DNA of 64,000 nucleotides from JAAXGX01 sp965221595 (lineage in GTDB: Bacteria; Acidobacteriota; Vicinamibacteria; Vicinamibacterales; UBA8438), in NCBI GenBank assembly GCA_965221595.1, contig OZ244900.1:2914001-2978000 (forward strand), written 5' to 3'. Position numbers and translations under genes: made by a program. Each line of letters begins with the position of its first letter. The first letter of the stretch is position 1. Positions 27,938 to 36,626 of this stretch are shown here, piece after piece. Under the pieces are notes generated by a model. The model was not told the DNA's origin, made no database searches, and saw only the letters and a list, made by a program, of their open reading frames with translations.

Positions 27938-29662
27938 TCAGCCGCGGCGGCCGCCGGCCTCGAACACCCGCTCGCACGCCTTCTGGAAGCGCTCGGCGAG
28001 ACGCTGCCCCTCGGGTCCGGGAAGCTGGCCGAGTTTGCGCCGCTCCGCCTGCAGGCGCTTCACCTGCTCGATGGCGGCGCGGCGACGGGCGCCCTCGTCG
28101 ACTCGCGCCCCCATCAGGTTGTTGGCGAGCGCGTCGCGCCAGCGGGTGGCCAGTATCTGCGCCGGCGACTCCTCGGGCACGGTCTCCTCTTCGACAAGCG
28201 ATTCGACGCGCTGGCAGAGATCGTCGAGCCGGGCAAGCTGTCGCGCCGGGTCGAGCTCGGTCCCGCGAAAGGCGGGCGGATAGGCCGCGACCACGCGGCT
28301 GACTGCCTGCCCGAAGCGGGCCGCGAGCCTGCGTCGCAAGGCGTGCGGCAATTCCGGAGCCTGACGCCACTGCTGCTGCACGTCCCGCACCTTCTCGGCC
28401 AGCCCCTGCGGGGGGTCGCTGGGAGGGTCGTCCACCGGCAGCAAGGCCTCGATCTCGCGGCACAGCGCCTCGCGCGCTTCCACCTTGTCGGCCGCGGCCT
28501 CGTGCTCCGCCGCCTGGGCGCGGCTGAAGACCGCGTCACAGGCAGTCCGGAACCGCTGCCAGACCGTCTCGGACCGCTTGCGCTGCACGGCGCCGATCTG
28601 CTTCCAGTCGGCTTGCGCCTGCCGCGCCTGCGCGACCGCGTCCGCGATGTCGGTGACGGCCTCGAGCGCCTCGACACGTGCGATCAACGCCTCCTTGCGC
28701 TCGAGGTTCCGGGACCACTCCTGCTTCCGTTTCGCGAGGTCGTCCTTGCGCCGGGCGAAGAACGCGCTGCAGGCGGCGCGGAACCGGTCCCAGGTCTCCT
28801 GCTGCCGGCGGCGCGGCACGGGACCGAGCTGCTTCCACTCGGCCTGGAGCTCGGTGATGCGTTGAACGGTCCTGAGCCAGTCGGTCGACGACGCGAGGCG
28901 CTCGGCTTCCTCGACGAGTGCGAGCCTGCGCGCGAGGTTGCGGTCGCGGTCGGCAGCCTGCCCGGCCAGGTATGTCCGGCACCGCTCGTAGACCTGCTCG
29001 TGGGCCGCCTCGAAGCGGGCGCGGAGCTGCTCGCCGCGAGCCTTCGGCACGTCGGCCGCCTGCCGCCAGCGGGCCATGATGTCCCGGTAGCGGGCGGCCA
29101 ACTGCGCGTCGTCCTCGAGGCCGGCCAGCGCCTCGAGTTCGGTGCACAAGCCCTCCTGCACGCCCAGATTGGCCCAGCGCTGCCAGTCGGCGAAATCGCG
29201 CAGCTCGCGCACGCGGCCCAGCAGTGCGGTCTGCACGCGCCGCAACCGCCGGGCGAGCGCCGCGCGGGCGCGCCGCGGCGGGGCGGATACCGCGGCGTCC
29301 GCGGCCTGCATCTCCTCCAGCGCCCGCCGGACCGCCCGCAGGTGCCGCTCCGCGACCGACAGCTCCAGCTTGTCCGAGGCCGCGGCGCCCTCGGCGGCGG
29401 CGCACAGCCGGCCGAGCTGGTCGACGTCGTCCCGCGTCCCGGCCGCGGCGGGCGGAGGCGTTTCCTCCGCAGGGGCAGCATCAGCGGCCGGGCTGTCGGC
29501 GGCGGAGACAGCCGGGGCCGCGGGCGCAGCCGGGGCCGCGCCGGGTGCGGCCGCGACGTGCTCCTCGACCGCCTCGGCGCCCTCCTCCGCTGCGGTTCCG
29601 TCGGCAGGGGGCGCCGGATCCTGGGGGTCCGGGTGCGCGTGCGGCTCGTCTAGCGGTTCCAT
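27938..29662 (-). CDS. DUF349-repeat coiled-coil protein
   Basis: A 574-residue protein. The first about 100 residues are Ala/Pro/Glu-rich and probably disordered. The rest is a tandem of DUF349 helical repeats, recognisable by W-x-x-G/A motifs: ELQAEWKQLGPVPRRRQQETWDRF, QAQADWKQIGAVQRKRSETVWQRF (given as ELQAEWKQLGPVPRR and QAQADWKQIGAVQRKR), and KRLQAERRKLGQLPG. DUF349 proteins are cytoplasmic and of unknown function. The frame is open to 29770, but ATG 29662 gives a normal acidic N-terminus; the extra 36 residues look unlike the family. It diverges from the cyclophilin genes across an AT-richer 219-bp gap. Confidence 0.82.
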   Translation of the reverse strand: MEPLDEPHAHPDPQDPAPPADGTAAEEGAEAVEEHVAAAPGAAPAAPAAPAVSAADSPAADAAPAEETPPPAAAGTRDDVDQLGRLCAAAEGAAASDKLELSVAERHLRAVRRALEEMQAADAAVSAPPRRARAALARRLRRVQTALLGRVRELRDFADWQRWANLGVQEGLCTELEALAGLEDDAQLAARYRDIMARWRQAADVPKARGEQLRARFEAAHEQVYERCRTYLAGQAADRDRNLARRLALVEEAERLASSTDWLRTVQRITELQAEWKQLGPVPRRRQQETWDRFRAACSAFFARRKDDLAKRKQEWSRNLERKEALIARVEALEAVTDIADAVAQARQAQADWKQIGAVQRKRSETVWQRFRTACDAVFSRAQAAEHEAAADKVEAREALCREIEALLPVDDPPSDPPQGLAEKVRDVQQQWRQAPELPHALRRRLAARFGQAVSRVVAAYPPAFRGTELDPARQLARLDDLCQRVESLVEEETVPEESPAQILATRWRDALANNLMGARVDEGARRRAAIEQVKRLQAERRKLGQLPGPEGQRLAERFQKACERVFEAGGRRG

Positions 29663-29881
29663 GTGGCTGCGGTGCGACCGAAGAACCTCGGAAGAAACCT
29701 CGCTGGACAGGTTGGCAAAAGTTATGCATACTCGGGACCGAATTCGCACGTGGTCGCCGAAAGGACCCAAACCCGTGTATTACAAAGAGGATAGCCCGTT
29801 GCCACCGCTGCCGGAGCGGGACGGCAATCCCGATTATTGGATTTCCGGATCCCGCATTTTGGATGACAAGGAGAACACTTC
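29663..29881. other. Divergent, locally AT-rich intergenic region
   Basis: This 219-bp spacer separates the DUF349 gene (minus) from the first cyclophilin gene (plus) and is visibly richer in A and T than the window average, especially 29710-29880. Promoters in both directions are likely here, but I could not find a -35/-10 pair with good spacing; TTGGCA at 29712-29717 has no partner at 16-18 nt. A 5' leader with AAGGAGA directly before the cyclophilin ATG is clear. A plus-strand open frame from ATG 29724 runs through the gap into the cyclophilin gene, but I see no evidence that it is translated. Confidence 0.45.
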
Positions 29882-30457
29882 ATGTCGCTTCGCATGCTGG
29901 TCGTCGCCGGAGCCGTCGTCATGACGCTGGGCGCCTCGGATTCCGTTGCGCAGACCAATCCGACGGTCGTCGTGGAGACGAGCCTCGGGAACATCACCAT
30001 CGAGCTGTTCCGGGACCAGGCGCCCGTCACCGTCGCGAACTTCCTGCAGTACGCGAACGACGGCTTCTACGCCGGCACGGTCTTTCACCGCGTCATCCAG
30101 CAGTTCATGATTCAGGGTGGCGGCCTGACGGCCGACCTGCAGCAGAAGCCCACACGCGATCCGATCCGCAACGAGGCGACCAACGGCCTCAGCAACGAGC
30201 GCGGCACGATTGCCATGGCCCGCACCAACGTCGTCGACAGCGCGACGGCACAGTTCTTCATCAATACGGTCAACAACGCGCGCAGCCTCGACAACACGGG
30301 CACCGACGCGCGCAGCTACGGCTACGCCGTGTTCGGCAGGGTGACCGACGGGATGGATGTCGTCGACCGGATCGCCGCCGTGCCCACCGGCAGTCAGGGC
30401 CCGCACCGGGACGTTCCCATCGAGCCGGTCGTCATCAATGGCGTAAGCGTCAACTAG
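29882..30457 (+). CDS. Exported cyclophilin-type peptidyl-prolyl isomerase (first of a tandem pair)
   Basis: Catalyses cis-trans isomerisation of proline bonds, probably in the periplasm. The 191 residues start with a signal peptide (VVAGAVVMTLGASDSVAQ). The cyclophilin core is FHRVIQQFMIQGG, followed by the active-site region FFINTVNNARSLD and YAVFGRVTDGMDVVD. The conserved catalytic Arg is the R of FHRVI. It reads TIAMARTNVVDSATAQFFIN, a standard PpiA-like arrangement. AAGGAGA sits 6-7 nt before the ATG. The second cyclophilin gene follows after 4 bp, so they are cotranscribed. Confidence 0.93.
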   Translation: MSLRMLVVAGAVVMTLGASDSVAQTNPTVVVETSLGNITIELFRDQAPVTVANFLQYANDGFYAGTVFHRVIQQFMIQGGGLTADLQQKPTRDPIRNEATNGLSNERGTIAMARTNVVDSATAQFFINTVNNARSLDNTGTDARSYGYAVFGRVTDGMDVVDRIAAVPTGSQGPHRDVPIEPVVINGVSVN

Positions 30458-30461
30458 GACC

Positions 30462-31067
30462 ATGCCGCGCAGCAGCCGGTTAACGTGCATCGTTCTGGTC
30501 GCAGCGCTGGCCGGCGCGGGCGCGGGCGCGACCGCGCGGGAGCGGCAGGAACCACCGCCCAATCCGCGGGTCGCGATCGAGACCACCGCGGGCAACATCA
30601 CCGTCGAGCTGTTCCCGCAGGACGCGCGCGTGACGGTCGTCAACTTCCTCACCTACGTGCAGGACGGGTTCTACACTGGGACCCTCTTCCATCGGGTCAT
30701 TCGCGGCTTCATGATCCAGGGCGGCGGCTTCAACGCGGACCTGGAGCCCAAGACGGAGGGACTGCGCGGCGGCATCCTGAACGAGGCCACCAACGGCCTG
30801 CGGAACCGTCGCGGCACGCTCGCGATGGCCCGCACGGGCGACCCGAACTCGGCGCGAGCGCAGTTCTTCATCAACACCGTCGACAACCGCAGCCTCGACC
30901 ACCGGGAGCGGAGCGCCCGGGGCTTCGGCTACGCCGTATTCGGGCAGGTGGTCGACGGCATGGACGTCGTCGACCGGATCGAGCGCACGCGCACGCACAG
31001 CCGGAACGGCCTCGACGACGTGCCCCGCGACCCGATCGTCATCATCCAGATTCGACGTCTCGACTGA
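30462..31067 (+). CDS. Exported cyclophilin-type peptidyl-prolyl isomerase (second of a tandem pair)
   Basis: A 201-residue paralogue of the preceding gene: signal peptide (CIVLVAALAGAGAGATA), then VAIETTAGNITVELFPQDA, FHRVIRGFMIQGGGFNADL, TLAMARTGDPNSARAQFFIN and YAVFGQVVDGMDVVDRIE. The catalytic FHRVI is intact. Differences from the first copy cluster in the loop after FFIN (TVDNRSLDHRERSARG), suggesting different client proteins rather than a fresh duplication. Product export and tandem arrangement point to outer-membrane or secreted protein folding, in keeping with the many secreted propellers and peptidases nearby. Confidence 0.93.
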   Translation: MPRSSRLTCIVLVAALAGAGAGATARERQEPPPNPRVAIETTAGNITVELFPQDARVTVVNFLTYVQDGFYTGTLFHRVIRGFMIQGGGFNADLEPKTEGLRGGILNEATNGLRNRRGTLAMARTGDPNSARAQFFINTVDNRSLDHRERSARGFGYAVFGQVVDGMDVVDRIERTRTHSRNGLDDVPRDPIVIIQIRRLD

Positions 31068-31098
31068 GCCGGCGGCGACGCGGCCCGACCAGTCGTTC

Positions 31099-33900
31099 AT
31101 GTCCCCGCCGACGCACTCGACGGCACTCGCCACCGCTCAGGCCCGTGTGCTCGACGTCGTCGACACGCTCGCCAGCGAGCTGCGCGGGGGTTTCGACAGC
31201 CGGCCGGCGCGGCTGGACGACTCGCTGGAGCGCGACCTCGGCATCAGCAGCCTCGAGCGGGTCGAGCTGCTGGTGCGGCTCGAAGCGGCGTTCGGCGTGC
31301 GCCTGGGCGACGCCGCCATGGTCGAGGCGGAGACGCCGGGAGACCTCGCCGCCGCCCTCGCCGCCGCGGACCCGGCGCTGGCCACCGCCGTTCCGGAGCG
31401 TGCGGCCCCGCGCGCAGCCGCCACCACCGAACCGCAGGCGGCGGACACGGTCGTCGACGCCCTCGAGTGGCACGCGAGCCGCACCCCCGACCGCGTCCAC
31501 ATGCGCCTGCGCGAGGAGGACGGCGTCGAGACCCCGCTGACCTACGGCTGGTTGTGGCAGGCATCCACCGCAATTGCGAACGGGTTGACGGCCAGGGGCC
31601 TGGGCCGCCGCGAGACCGTCGCCATCATGCTCCGTACCGAGCGGGCGTTCTTTCCCGCCTTCATCGGAACCCTCATGGCCGGCTGCGTACCCGTGCCCCT
31701 GTACCCGCCCGTGAGAGCCGACCGTATCGAGGAGTACGCCGAGCGCCAGGTCGGCATCCTGCGCAACGCGTCCGCGCGCCTCCTGATCACGTTCACCGCC
31801 GTCGAACGGCTGGCCGCCGTGCTGGTGGCCCGCGTCCCGACGCTCGCGGGCGTCGTCACCGCGGATTCGGTGACGGAGAGCGCGGCGTCCCGGTCCCCGG
31901 TTCCCTGGCGACCGCGTCGTCCCGGGGACGAACCTGCCCTGATCCAGTACACCTCCGGCAGCACGGGCAGCCCCAAGGGCGTCCTGCTCTCCCATGCGAA
32001 CCTGCTGGCCAACATCCGCGCCCTGCAGGCAGCCCTGGCCTTCCGCTCGGACGACGTCGTCGCGAGCTGGCTGCCGCTCTATCACGACATGGGCCTGATC
32101 GGCGCCTGGCTCGGCACCCTGTACGTTGGCGCCCCGCTCGTCCTGATGCCGCCGCTCGCCTTTCTCGCACGTCCGGTACGTTGGCTGCGGGCGCTCCACG
32201 ACCATCGGGGCACGGTATCCCCGGCACCCAACTTCGCCTACGACCTGTGCAGCCGGCGCATCCGCGACGACGAGCTCACCGGGCTCGACCTGAGCCCGGT
32301 GAGGCGCCTGCTCAACGGATCGGAAGCCGTGCACCCGGAGACCCTGGAACGGTTCGCGGCGCGCTTCGCCGCGTACGGCCTCCAGCCGGCGGCGTTGTGT
32401 CCCGTCTACGGCCTGGCCGAGTGCTCCGTCGGCCTGACCGCGCCACCGGTGGACCGTGGGCCGCGGCTGGACCGTGTCAACCGGCGCGACCTGCAGGAGG
32501 GCGGGCGTGCCGAGCCCGTCGCAGACGGTGACGCGGCCCTGCGCATCGTCTCCTGCGGGCACCCCCTGCCGGGGCACGAGGTGCGGGTGGTGGACGCGTC
32601 GGGCGCGCGCGTTGCCGAGCGACGGGAAGGACACGTCGAGTTCCGCGGCCCGTCCGCGACGGCCGGCTACTACCGCAACCCCGCGGCCACGCGCGAGCTG
32701 ATCGGGGCGGACGGCTGGCTCGCGACGGGCGACCTCGGCTACCTGGCCGACGGCGAGTTGTTCCTGACCGGCCGGCGCAAGGACTTGATCGTCAAGGGCG
32801 GACGAAACCTCCATCCGCACGAGGCCGAGGAGGTCGCCGGCCGCGTCGCCGGGGTGCGCGCGGGGTGCGTGGCGGCGTTCGGCATCACCGACCGCGAGCG
32901 GGGCACCGAGCGCTTCGTCGTGCTTGCCGAGACGCGCCTGACGGGCGCCGCGGAACGCGCGCGACTCGAGCACACCGTCACCAAACGCATCGCGGTGGCG
33001 CTCGGCGTGCCGCCGGACCTCGTGGTGATCCGCTCGCCGGGCGCCGTGCTCAAGACGTCGAGCGGCAAGATTCGCCGCGCCGCCACGCGCGAGGCGTACC
33101 TCTCCGGGCGGCTGTCCGACGCGCGGCCCGCGGTCATCACGCAGTGGGCGCGCGTGCTCGCGCGGTCCGGACTGGCCGCGTGCCGCCGCTGGTGCGGGCA
33201 GGGCCTGCGCGCCGCGTACACCGCGTACGTCGCAGCGCTCCTGCTGCTGACCGCGCCCGTCATCTGGGCGGTGCTGGCCGCGGGCCCGCGGGGCCGCTGG
33301 ACGACGCGCCTGGTCGGGCGCTGGGCACGGGTGATGCTGGCCGCCGCCGCGTGCCCGGTCGACGTCAGCGGCCTGGACCGGGTGACGAAGCTCGGGCCGG
33401 CCGTCTACGTGGCCAATCACGCCAGCTACCTGGACTCGGTCCTGATGATGGCAATCCTGCCGGTGGATCTCCGCTTCGCCGCCAAGGGACGCCTGGCACG
33501 CTACCCGCTGCTGGGGACCGCAATCCGCAAGGGCGAGCACATCCCCATCGAGAAGGGCGACCTGTCGCAGCAGATGGCGGGCGCGGGCGCGGTCGTAACC
33601 CCGCTGCGGCAGGGCGAGTCGCTGTTCGTGTTTCCGGAGGGAACGTTCGTCGTCGCGCCCGGACTGCTGCCGTTCCGCCTCGGCGCGTTCCGGGCAGCCG
33701 TCGAAACCGGGCGGCCCGTCGTCCCGGTTGCCATCAGCGGCACGCGCCGAGTGCTCCCGGCCGGCACGCTGCTGCTGCGGCCCGGCCGCATCACGGTGAC
33801 GATCGGGCAGCCGCTGGCCCCGGCGGCGGATGGCTGGCAGGAGATCGTCCGGCTGCGGGATCTGGCCCGCACGGCGATCGAGCAGGCGGTCCGCGAGTAG
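31099..33900 (+). CDS. Trifunctional ACP / acyl-adenylating ligase / lysophospholipid acyltransferase fusion
   Basis: A 933-residue fusion. Residues about 15-90 are an acyl-carrier-like domain with DLGISSLERVEL; S51 would carry phosphopantetheine. Residues about 115-665 are an AMP-binding domain of the FAAL/acyl-ACP synthetase kind (YTSGSTGSPKGVLLSH from Y284, SWLPLYHDMGLIG, CPVYGLAECSVGL, GDLGYLADGELFLTGRRKDL). A hydrophobic segment near 705-725 leads to a PlsC-type acyltransferase with NHASYLDS (H774) and FPEGTF (F845). It probably activates a free fatty acid onto its own carrier and transfers it to a lysolipid, like E. coli Aas with the domains reordered and a built-in ACP. The lipid product is unknown. 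Confidence 0.85.
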   Translation: MSPPTHSTALATAQARVLDVVDTLASELRGGFDSRPARLDDSLERDLGISSLERVELLVRLEAAFGVRLGDAAMVEAETPGDLAAALAAADPALATAVPERAAPRAAATTEPQAADTVVDALEWHASRTPDRVHMRLREEDGVETPLTYGWLWQASTAIANGLTARGLGRRETVAIMLRTERAFFPAFIGTLMAGCVPVPLYPPVRADRIEEYAERQVGILRNASARLLITFTAVERLAAVLVARVPTLAGVVTADSVTESAASRSPVPWRPRRPGDEPALIQYTSGSTGSPKGVLLSHANLLANIRALQAALAFRSDDVVASWLPLYHDMGLIGAWLGTLYVGAPLVLMPPLAFLARPVRWLRALHDHRGTVSPAPNFAYDLCSRRIRDDELTGLDLSPVRRLLNGSEAVHPETLERFAARFAAYGLQPAALCPVYGLAECSVGLTAPPVDRGPRLDRVNRRDLQEGGRAEPVADGDAALRIVSCGHPLPGHEVRVVDASGARVAERREGHVEFRGPSATAGYYRNPAATRELIGADGWLATGDLGYLADGELFLTGRRKDLIVKGGRNLHPHEAEEVAGRVAGVRAGCVAAFGITDRERGTERFVVLAETRLTGAAERARLEHTVTKRIAVALGVPPDLVVIRSPGAVLKTSSGKIRRAATREAYLSGRLSDARPAVITQWARVLARSGLAACRRWCGQGLRAAYTAYVAALLLLTAPVIWAVLAAGPRGRWTTRLVGRWARVMLAAAACPVDVSGLDRVTKLGPAVYVANHASYLDSVLMMAILPVDLRFAAKGRLARYPLLGTAIRKGEHIPIEKGDLSQQMAGAGAVVTPLRQGESLFVFPEGTFVVAPGLLPFRLGAFRAAVETGRPVVPVAISGTRRVLPAGTLLLRPGRITVTIGQPLAPAADGWQEIVRLRDLARTAIEQAVRE

Positions 33901-33953
33901 GGTCCGGCGGCCGTCACTCGCGGCTCCGCCGCCCCCCTCCGGTGCGCGCCTTC

Positions 33954-33984
33954 GGAGTCTGCGCGGTGTTGCGGTGCAGACTCC
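33954..33984. terminator. Candidate bidirectional hairpin between convergent genes
   Basis: A perfect 9-bp inverted repeat, GGAGTCTGC (33954-33962) and GCAGACTCC (33976-33984), with a 13-nt loop, lies between the fusion gene (plus) and the trans-sulfuration gene (minus). There is no T-tract on either side, so classical intrinsic termination is uncertain; it could also protect 3' ends. Confidence 0.45.
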
Positions 33985-33989
33985 TGCAG

Positions 33990-35150
33990 TCAGACGGTGC
34001 CGGCCGCGGCCCGTGCGAGGGCCTGGGTCAGGTCGGCAATCAGATCGTCGGCGTCCTCGATGCCGAGCGACAGCCGCACCAGGTCGGCCGGCACCGGCGT
34101 CCCCGGCCCCTCGATCGGTGCGCGATGCTCCACGAGGCTCTCGACGCCGCCCAGCGAGGTTGCGTTCCTGAAGACCCGCAGCTCCGCCACGACCGCCCGC
34201 GCCGCCGCCTCGTCGGCCACGCGGAACGAGACCAGCGGGCCGAAGCCGCCCTGCATCTGACCCGCCGCGATCTCGTGGCCCCGATGCCCGGGCAGCCCCG
34301 GGTACAGCACCTGCGTTACGCTCGGCTGCCCGGTCAGCGCCTCGGCCACCCGCTGCGCGTTCTCGGACGCCCGGGCCACACGCAGAAAGAGGGTGCGCAT
34401 GCCGCGCAGCAGCAGCCAGGCCTCGAACGGGCCGAGTACGGCGCCGCGATAGGCGCGGTCGTGCTTGATCTGTCCCCACGCGTCGTCGCCACGGGCGGTG
34501 ACCAGCGCGCCGGCCAGCACGTCGGAATGGCCGTTGAGCTGCTTGGTCGCCGAGTGCATCACGAGGTCGGCACCGAGCCGGAGCGGCCTGCACAGCGCTG
34601 GCGTGGCCACCGTGCCGTCCACCACCACCCGGGCGCCTGCCGCGTGCGCAACTTCCGCCGTCGCCGCGATATCGGTCACGGCACACATGGGATTCGACGG
34701 CGTCTCCACCCACACCAGGCGGGTTGCGCCCGGACGTAACGCCCGCCGGAGCGCCGCCAGGTCGCCGTTCGGCACCAGGTCGAGCGCGATGCGGCCCCGC
34801 GCTGCAAGCTCCTGCAGCCACAGGCGAATGGTCCAGTACATCCCGACCGGCGCAACGACGTGGTCGCCCGCCGCGAGCGTTTCGAACACCGTTGTGGCAG
34901 CTGCCATGCCCGAGCTGAACAACAGGGCCTCGTGCCCTTCCTCCAGGCGGGCCAGCAGCGCCTCCGCCGGTTCGTAGGTCGGATTCTGATCGCGCGTGTA
35001 CGTGTGGCCGCCCGGATAGCTGCCGTCCGGCGCGCGTTCGTACGTGGCCGAAGGCACGACCGGCGGCACGATGGCCGCGTGCGTCGGGTCGCACCCGCCG
35101 AGCGCCTGCGCGGCGAGCGTCCGCACGCTGAGTTTCAAGGACTCTTCCAT
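33990..35150 (-). CDS. PLP-dependent trans-sulfuration enzyme (cystathionine gamma-synthase/lyase family)
   Basis: A 386-residue Cys/Met-metabolism enzyme. The PLP lysine is K203 in SATKQLNGHSDVLAG; other family marks are YTRDQNPTYEPAEALLARLEEG, LLFSSGMAAATTVFE, VWVETPSNPMCAVTDI, TSLGGVESLVEHRA and VRLSLGIEDADDLIADL. The family includes gamma-synthases, gamma-lyases, methionine gamma-lyase and O-acetylhomoserine sulfhydrylase; I cannot separate these by eye. The N-terminus is standard (SVRTLAAQALGG). It follows the MATE exporter gene on the same strand with a 3-bp gap, so the two are probably one transcript. Confidence 0.9.
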   Translation of the reverse strand: MEESLKLSVRTLAAQALGGCDPTHAAIVPPVVPSATYERAPDGSYPGGHTYTRDQNPTYEPAEALLARLEEGHEALLFSSGMAAATTVFETLAAGDHVVAPVGMYWTIRLWLQELAARGRIALDLVPNGDLAALRRALRPGATRLVWVETPSNPMCAVTDIAATAEVAHAAGARVVVDGTVATPALCRPLRLGADLVMHSATKQLNGHSDVLAGALVTARGDDAWGQIKHDRAYRGAVLGPFEAWLLLRGMRTLFLRVARASENAQRVAEALTGQPSVTQVLYPGLPGHRGHEIAAGQMQGGFGPLVSFRVADEAAARAVVAELRVFRNATSLGGVESLVEHRAPIEGPGTPVPADLVRLSLGIEDADDLIADLTQALARAAAGTV

Positions 35151-35153
35151 CGT

Positions 35154-36584
35154 CTACGGCGCAGACTCCCGGGTGGGCGAGGGCCCGATATCGATGGTGA
35201 TCTCGCGCCAGCGGCCCTGGCGGAAGCGGACGACGCTGAGCGTGGCGCGGGTCATGTGTCCCAGCACGATGGCCATCCAGATGTCTTCGGGGCGCAGCCC
35301 GGGGCCGGCCGCGAACCAGGTGCACCAGCCGATGGGCACGACGACCTGCGAGACCATGGAGATGTAGAGCGGACTCCGCGTGTCGCCGGTGCCCTGCAGG
35401 CCGCCGGTATAGATCAACGCCACGGTGACGAAGAACCCGGATACGGCCAGATAGCTCAGGAGCTGCCGTCCGAGCTCGTACGCCACCCCTTCGTCGAGCG
35501 CAAAGATGGCCAGCAGGGGCCGCGGGACGCCGATGAAGAGCACGCCGACCACGGTCGCGCAGGCGAGACCGATGACCGTTGCGACCTGCGCGGCGCGGGC
35601 GCTGCGGGCCGGCTGCCCGGCGCCGAGATTCTGGCCTGCGACCGCCGCCGTGGCCCCCATGAGGCCCACCGAGGTCCAGGTGATCAGGGCGAACAGCTCG
35701 GTGTAGCCCACCGCGTACGCGGCCTGCGCCTCCGCGCTGTGCTCCAGCGACCCGACGAAGCGCAGCAGCAGCACACCCGCCGCGTTCATGACGATCCCCT
35801 GGAACCCGGCCGGGAGGCCGAACCTGAACAGCTCCCGGATGACGCGCCAGTCGGGCCTCCACGCCATGTCCCCGGCGAAGCGGATCACGAGGCGGTCCGA
35901 GAACAGCAGCGTGAGGAACACCACGGCCACCAGACAGCTGGCGATGGCCGTGCCCATGGCCGCGCCTGTCGTGCCGAACGACGGGATGGGGCCCAGGCCC
36001 CGGATGAGCACGACGTTCAGCGCGATGTTGAGGGCCGTCATCAACGCGCCGAGGCGCAGCGGTGTGCGCGCGTCGCCCGCCGCCCGCAGCGCGCCGTTCA
36101 TCATGAAGAAGATCAGCATCCCGATGCTGAACACGAAGACGATGCGGATGTAGGAGAGGGCCTCCGCCTGCACCTCGGGCGCGGCGTTGATCATGTCCAG
36201 CAGGACCGGCGCCGCGAAGTAGCCGACCGGCGCCATGATGCCGACGGCCATGAAGACCGCGGTCAGGAAGGCCTGATAGACCGTCCGGTTGACCCTCTCC
36301 GCGTCGTCGGCGCCCGCGAAACGGGCGACCAGCACGCCCATGCCCGTGAAGACGGACGCCACGAAGACGATGACGAGGAGGAAGACCTGCATGCTGACCC
36401 CGATGGCCGCATTGCCCGCATGGCCGACGTAGTGGCCGACCATCGCCTGGTCGACGATGCCCTGCAGGCCCCCGATCATGTTCGTCAGCATGGCGGGCCA
36501 GGCGAGCTTCCACACGGCCCTCCACAGGGGGCCGTCCACGATGCTGCGGTCGAAGCGCGGCTGCGGTCGTCGACTGTCGCTCAT
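35154..36584 (-). CDS. MATE-family multidrug/toxin efflux transporter
   Basis: A 476-residue inner-membrane antiporter with 12 hydrophobic segments. The start is typical (LWRAVWKLAWPAMLTNMIGGLQGIVDQAMVG, seen as KLAWPAMLTNMIGGL and DQAMVGHYVG). Other recognisable parts are GVGTLVARF-like MGVLVARFAGA, PLRLGALMTALNIALNVVLIRG and AAVAGQNLGAGQPARSARAA. MATE proteins export organic cations or other small molecules in exchange for H+ or Na+. The substrate is unknown. It overlaps no gene, but the trans-sulfuration gene lies only 3 bp downstream, a pairing that might export a sulfur metabolite (speculative). Confidence 0.92.
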   Translation of the reverse strand: MSDSRRPQPRFDRSIVDGPLWRAVWKLAWPAMLTNMIGGLQGIVDQAMVGHYVGHAGNAAIGVSMQVFLLVIVFVASVFTGMGVLVARFAGADDAERVNRTVYQAFLTAVFMAVGIMAPVGYFAAPVLLDMINAAPEVQAEALSYIRIVFVFSIGMLIFFMMNGALRAAGDARTPLRLGALMTALNIALNVVLIRGLGPIPSFGTTGAAMGTAIASCLVAVVFLTLLFSDRLVIRFAGDMAWRPDWRVIRELFRFGLPAGFQGIVMNAAGVLLLRFVGSLEHSAEAQAAYAVGYTELFALITWTSVGLMGATAAVAGQNLGAGQPARSARAAQVATVIGLACATVVGVLFIGVPRPLLAIFALDEGVAYELGRQLLSYLAVSGFFVTVALIYTGGLQGTGDTRSPLYISMVSQVVVPIGWCTWFAAGPGLRPEDIWMAIVLGHMTRATLSVVRFRQGRWREITIDIGPSPTRESAP

Positions 36585-36626
36585 GCGCTGCCCGCCAACG
36601 GCGGGGGCGGAGGTCAGTAATGTAAG

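Noticed and set aside
29724..29924. Small plus-strand frame through the AT-rich gap before the first cyclophilin
   Set aside because: No ribosome site, overlaps the cyclophilin start in another frame and has no family; likely leader sequence.
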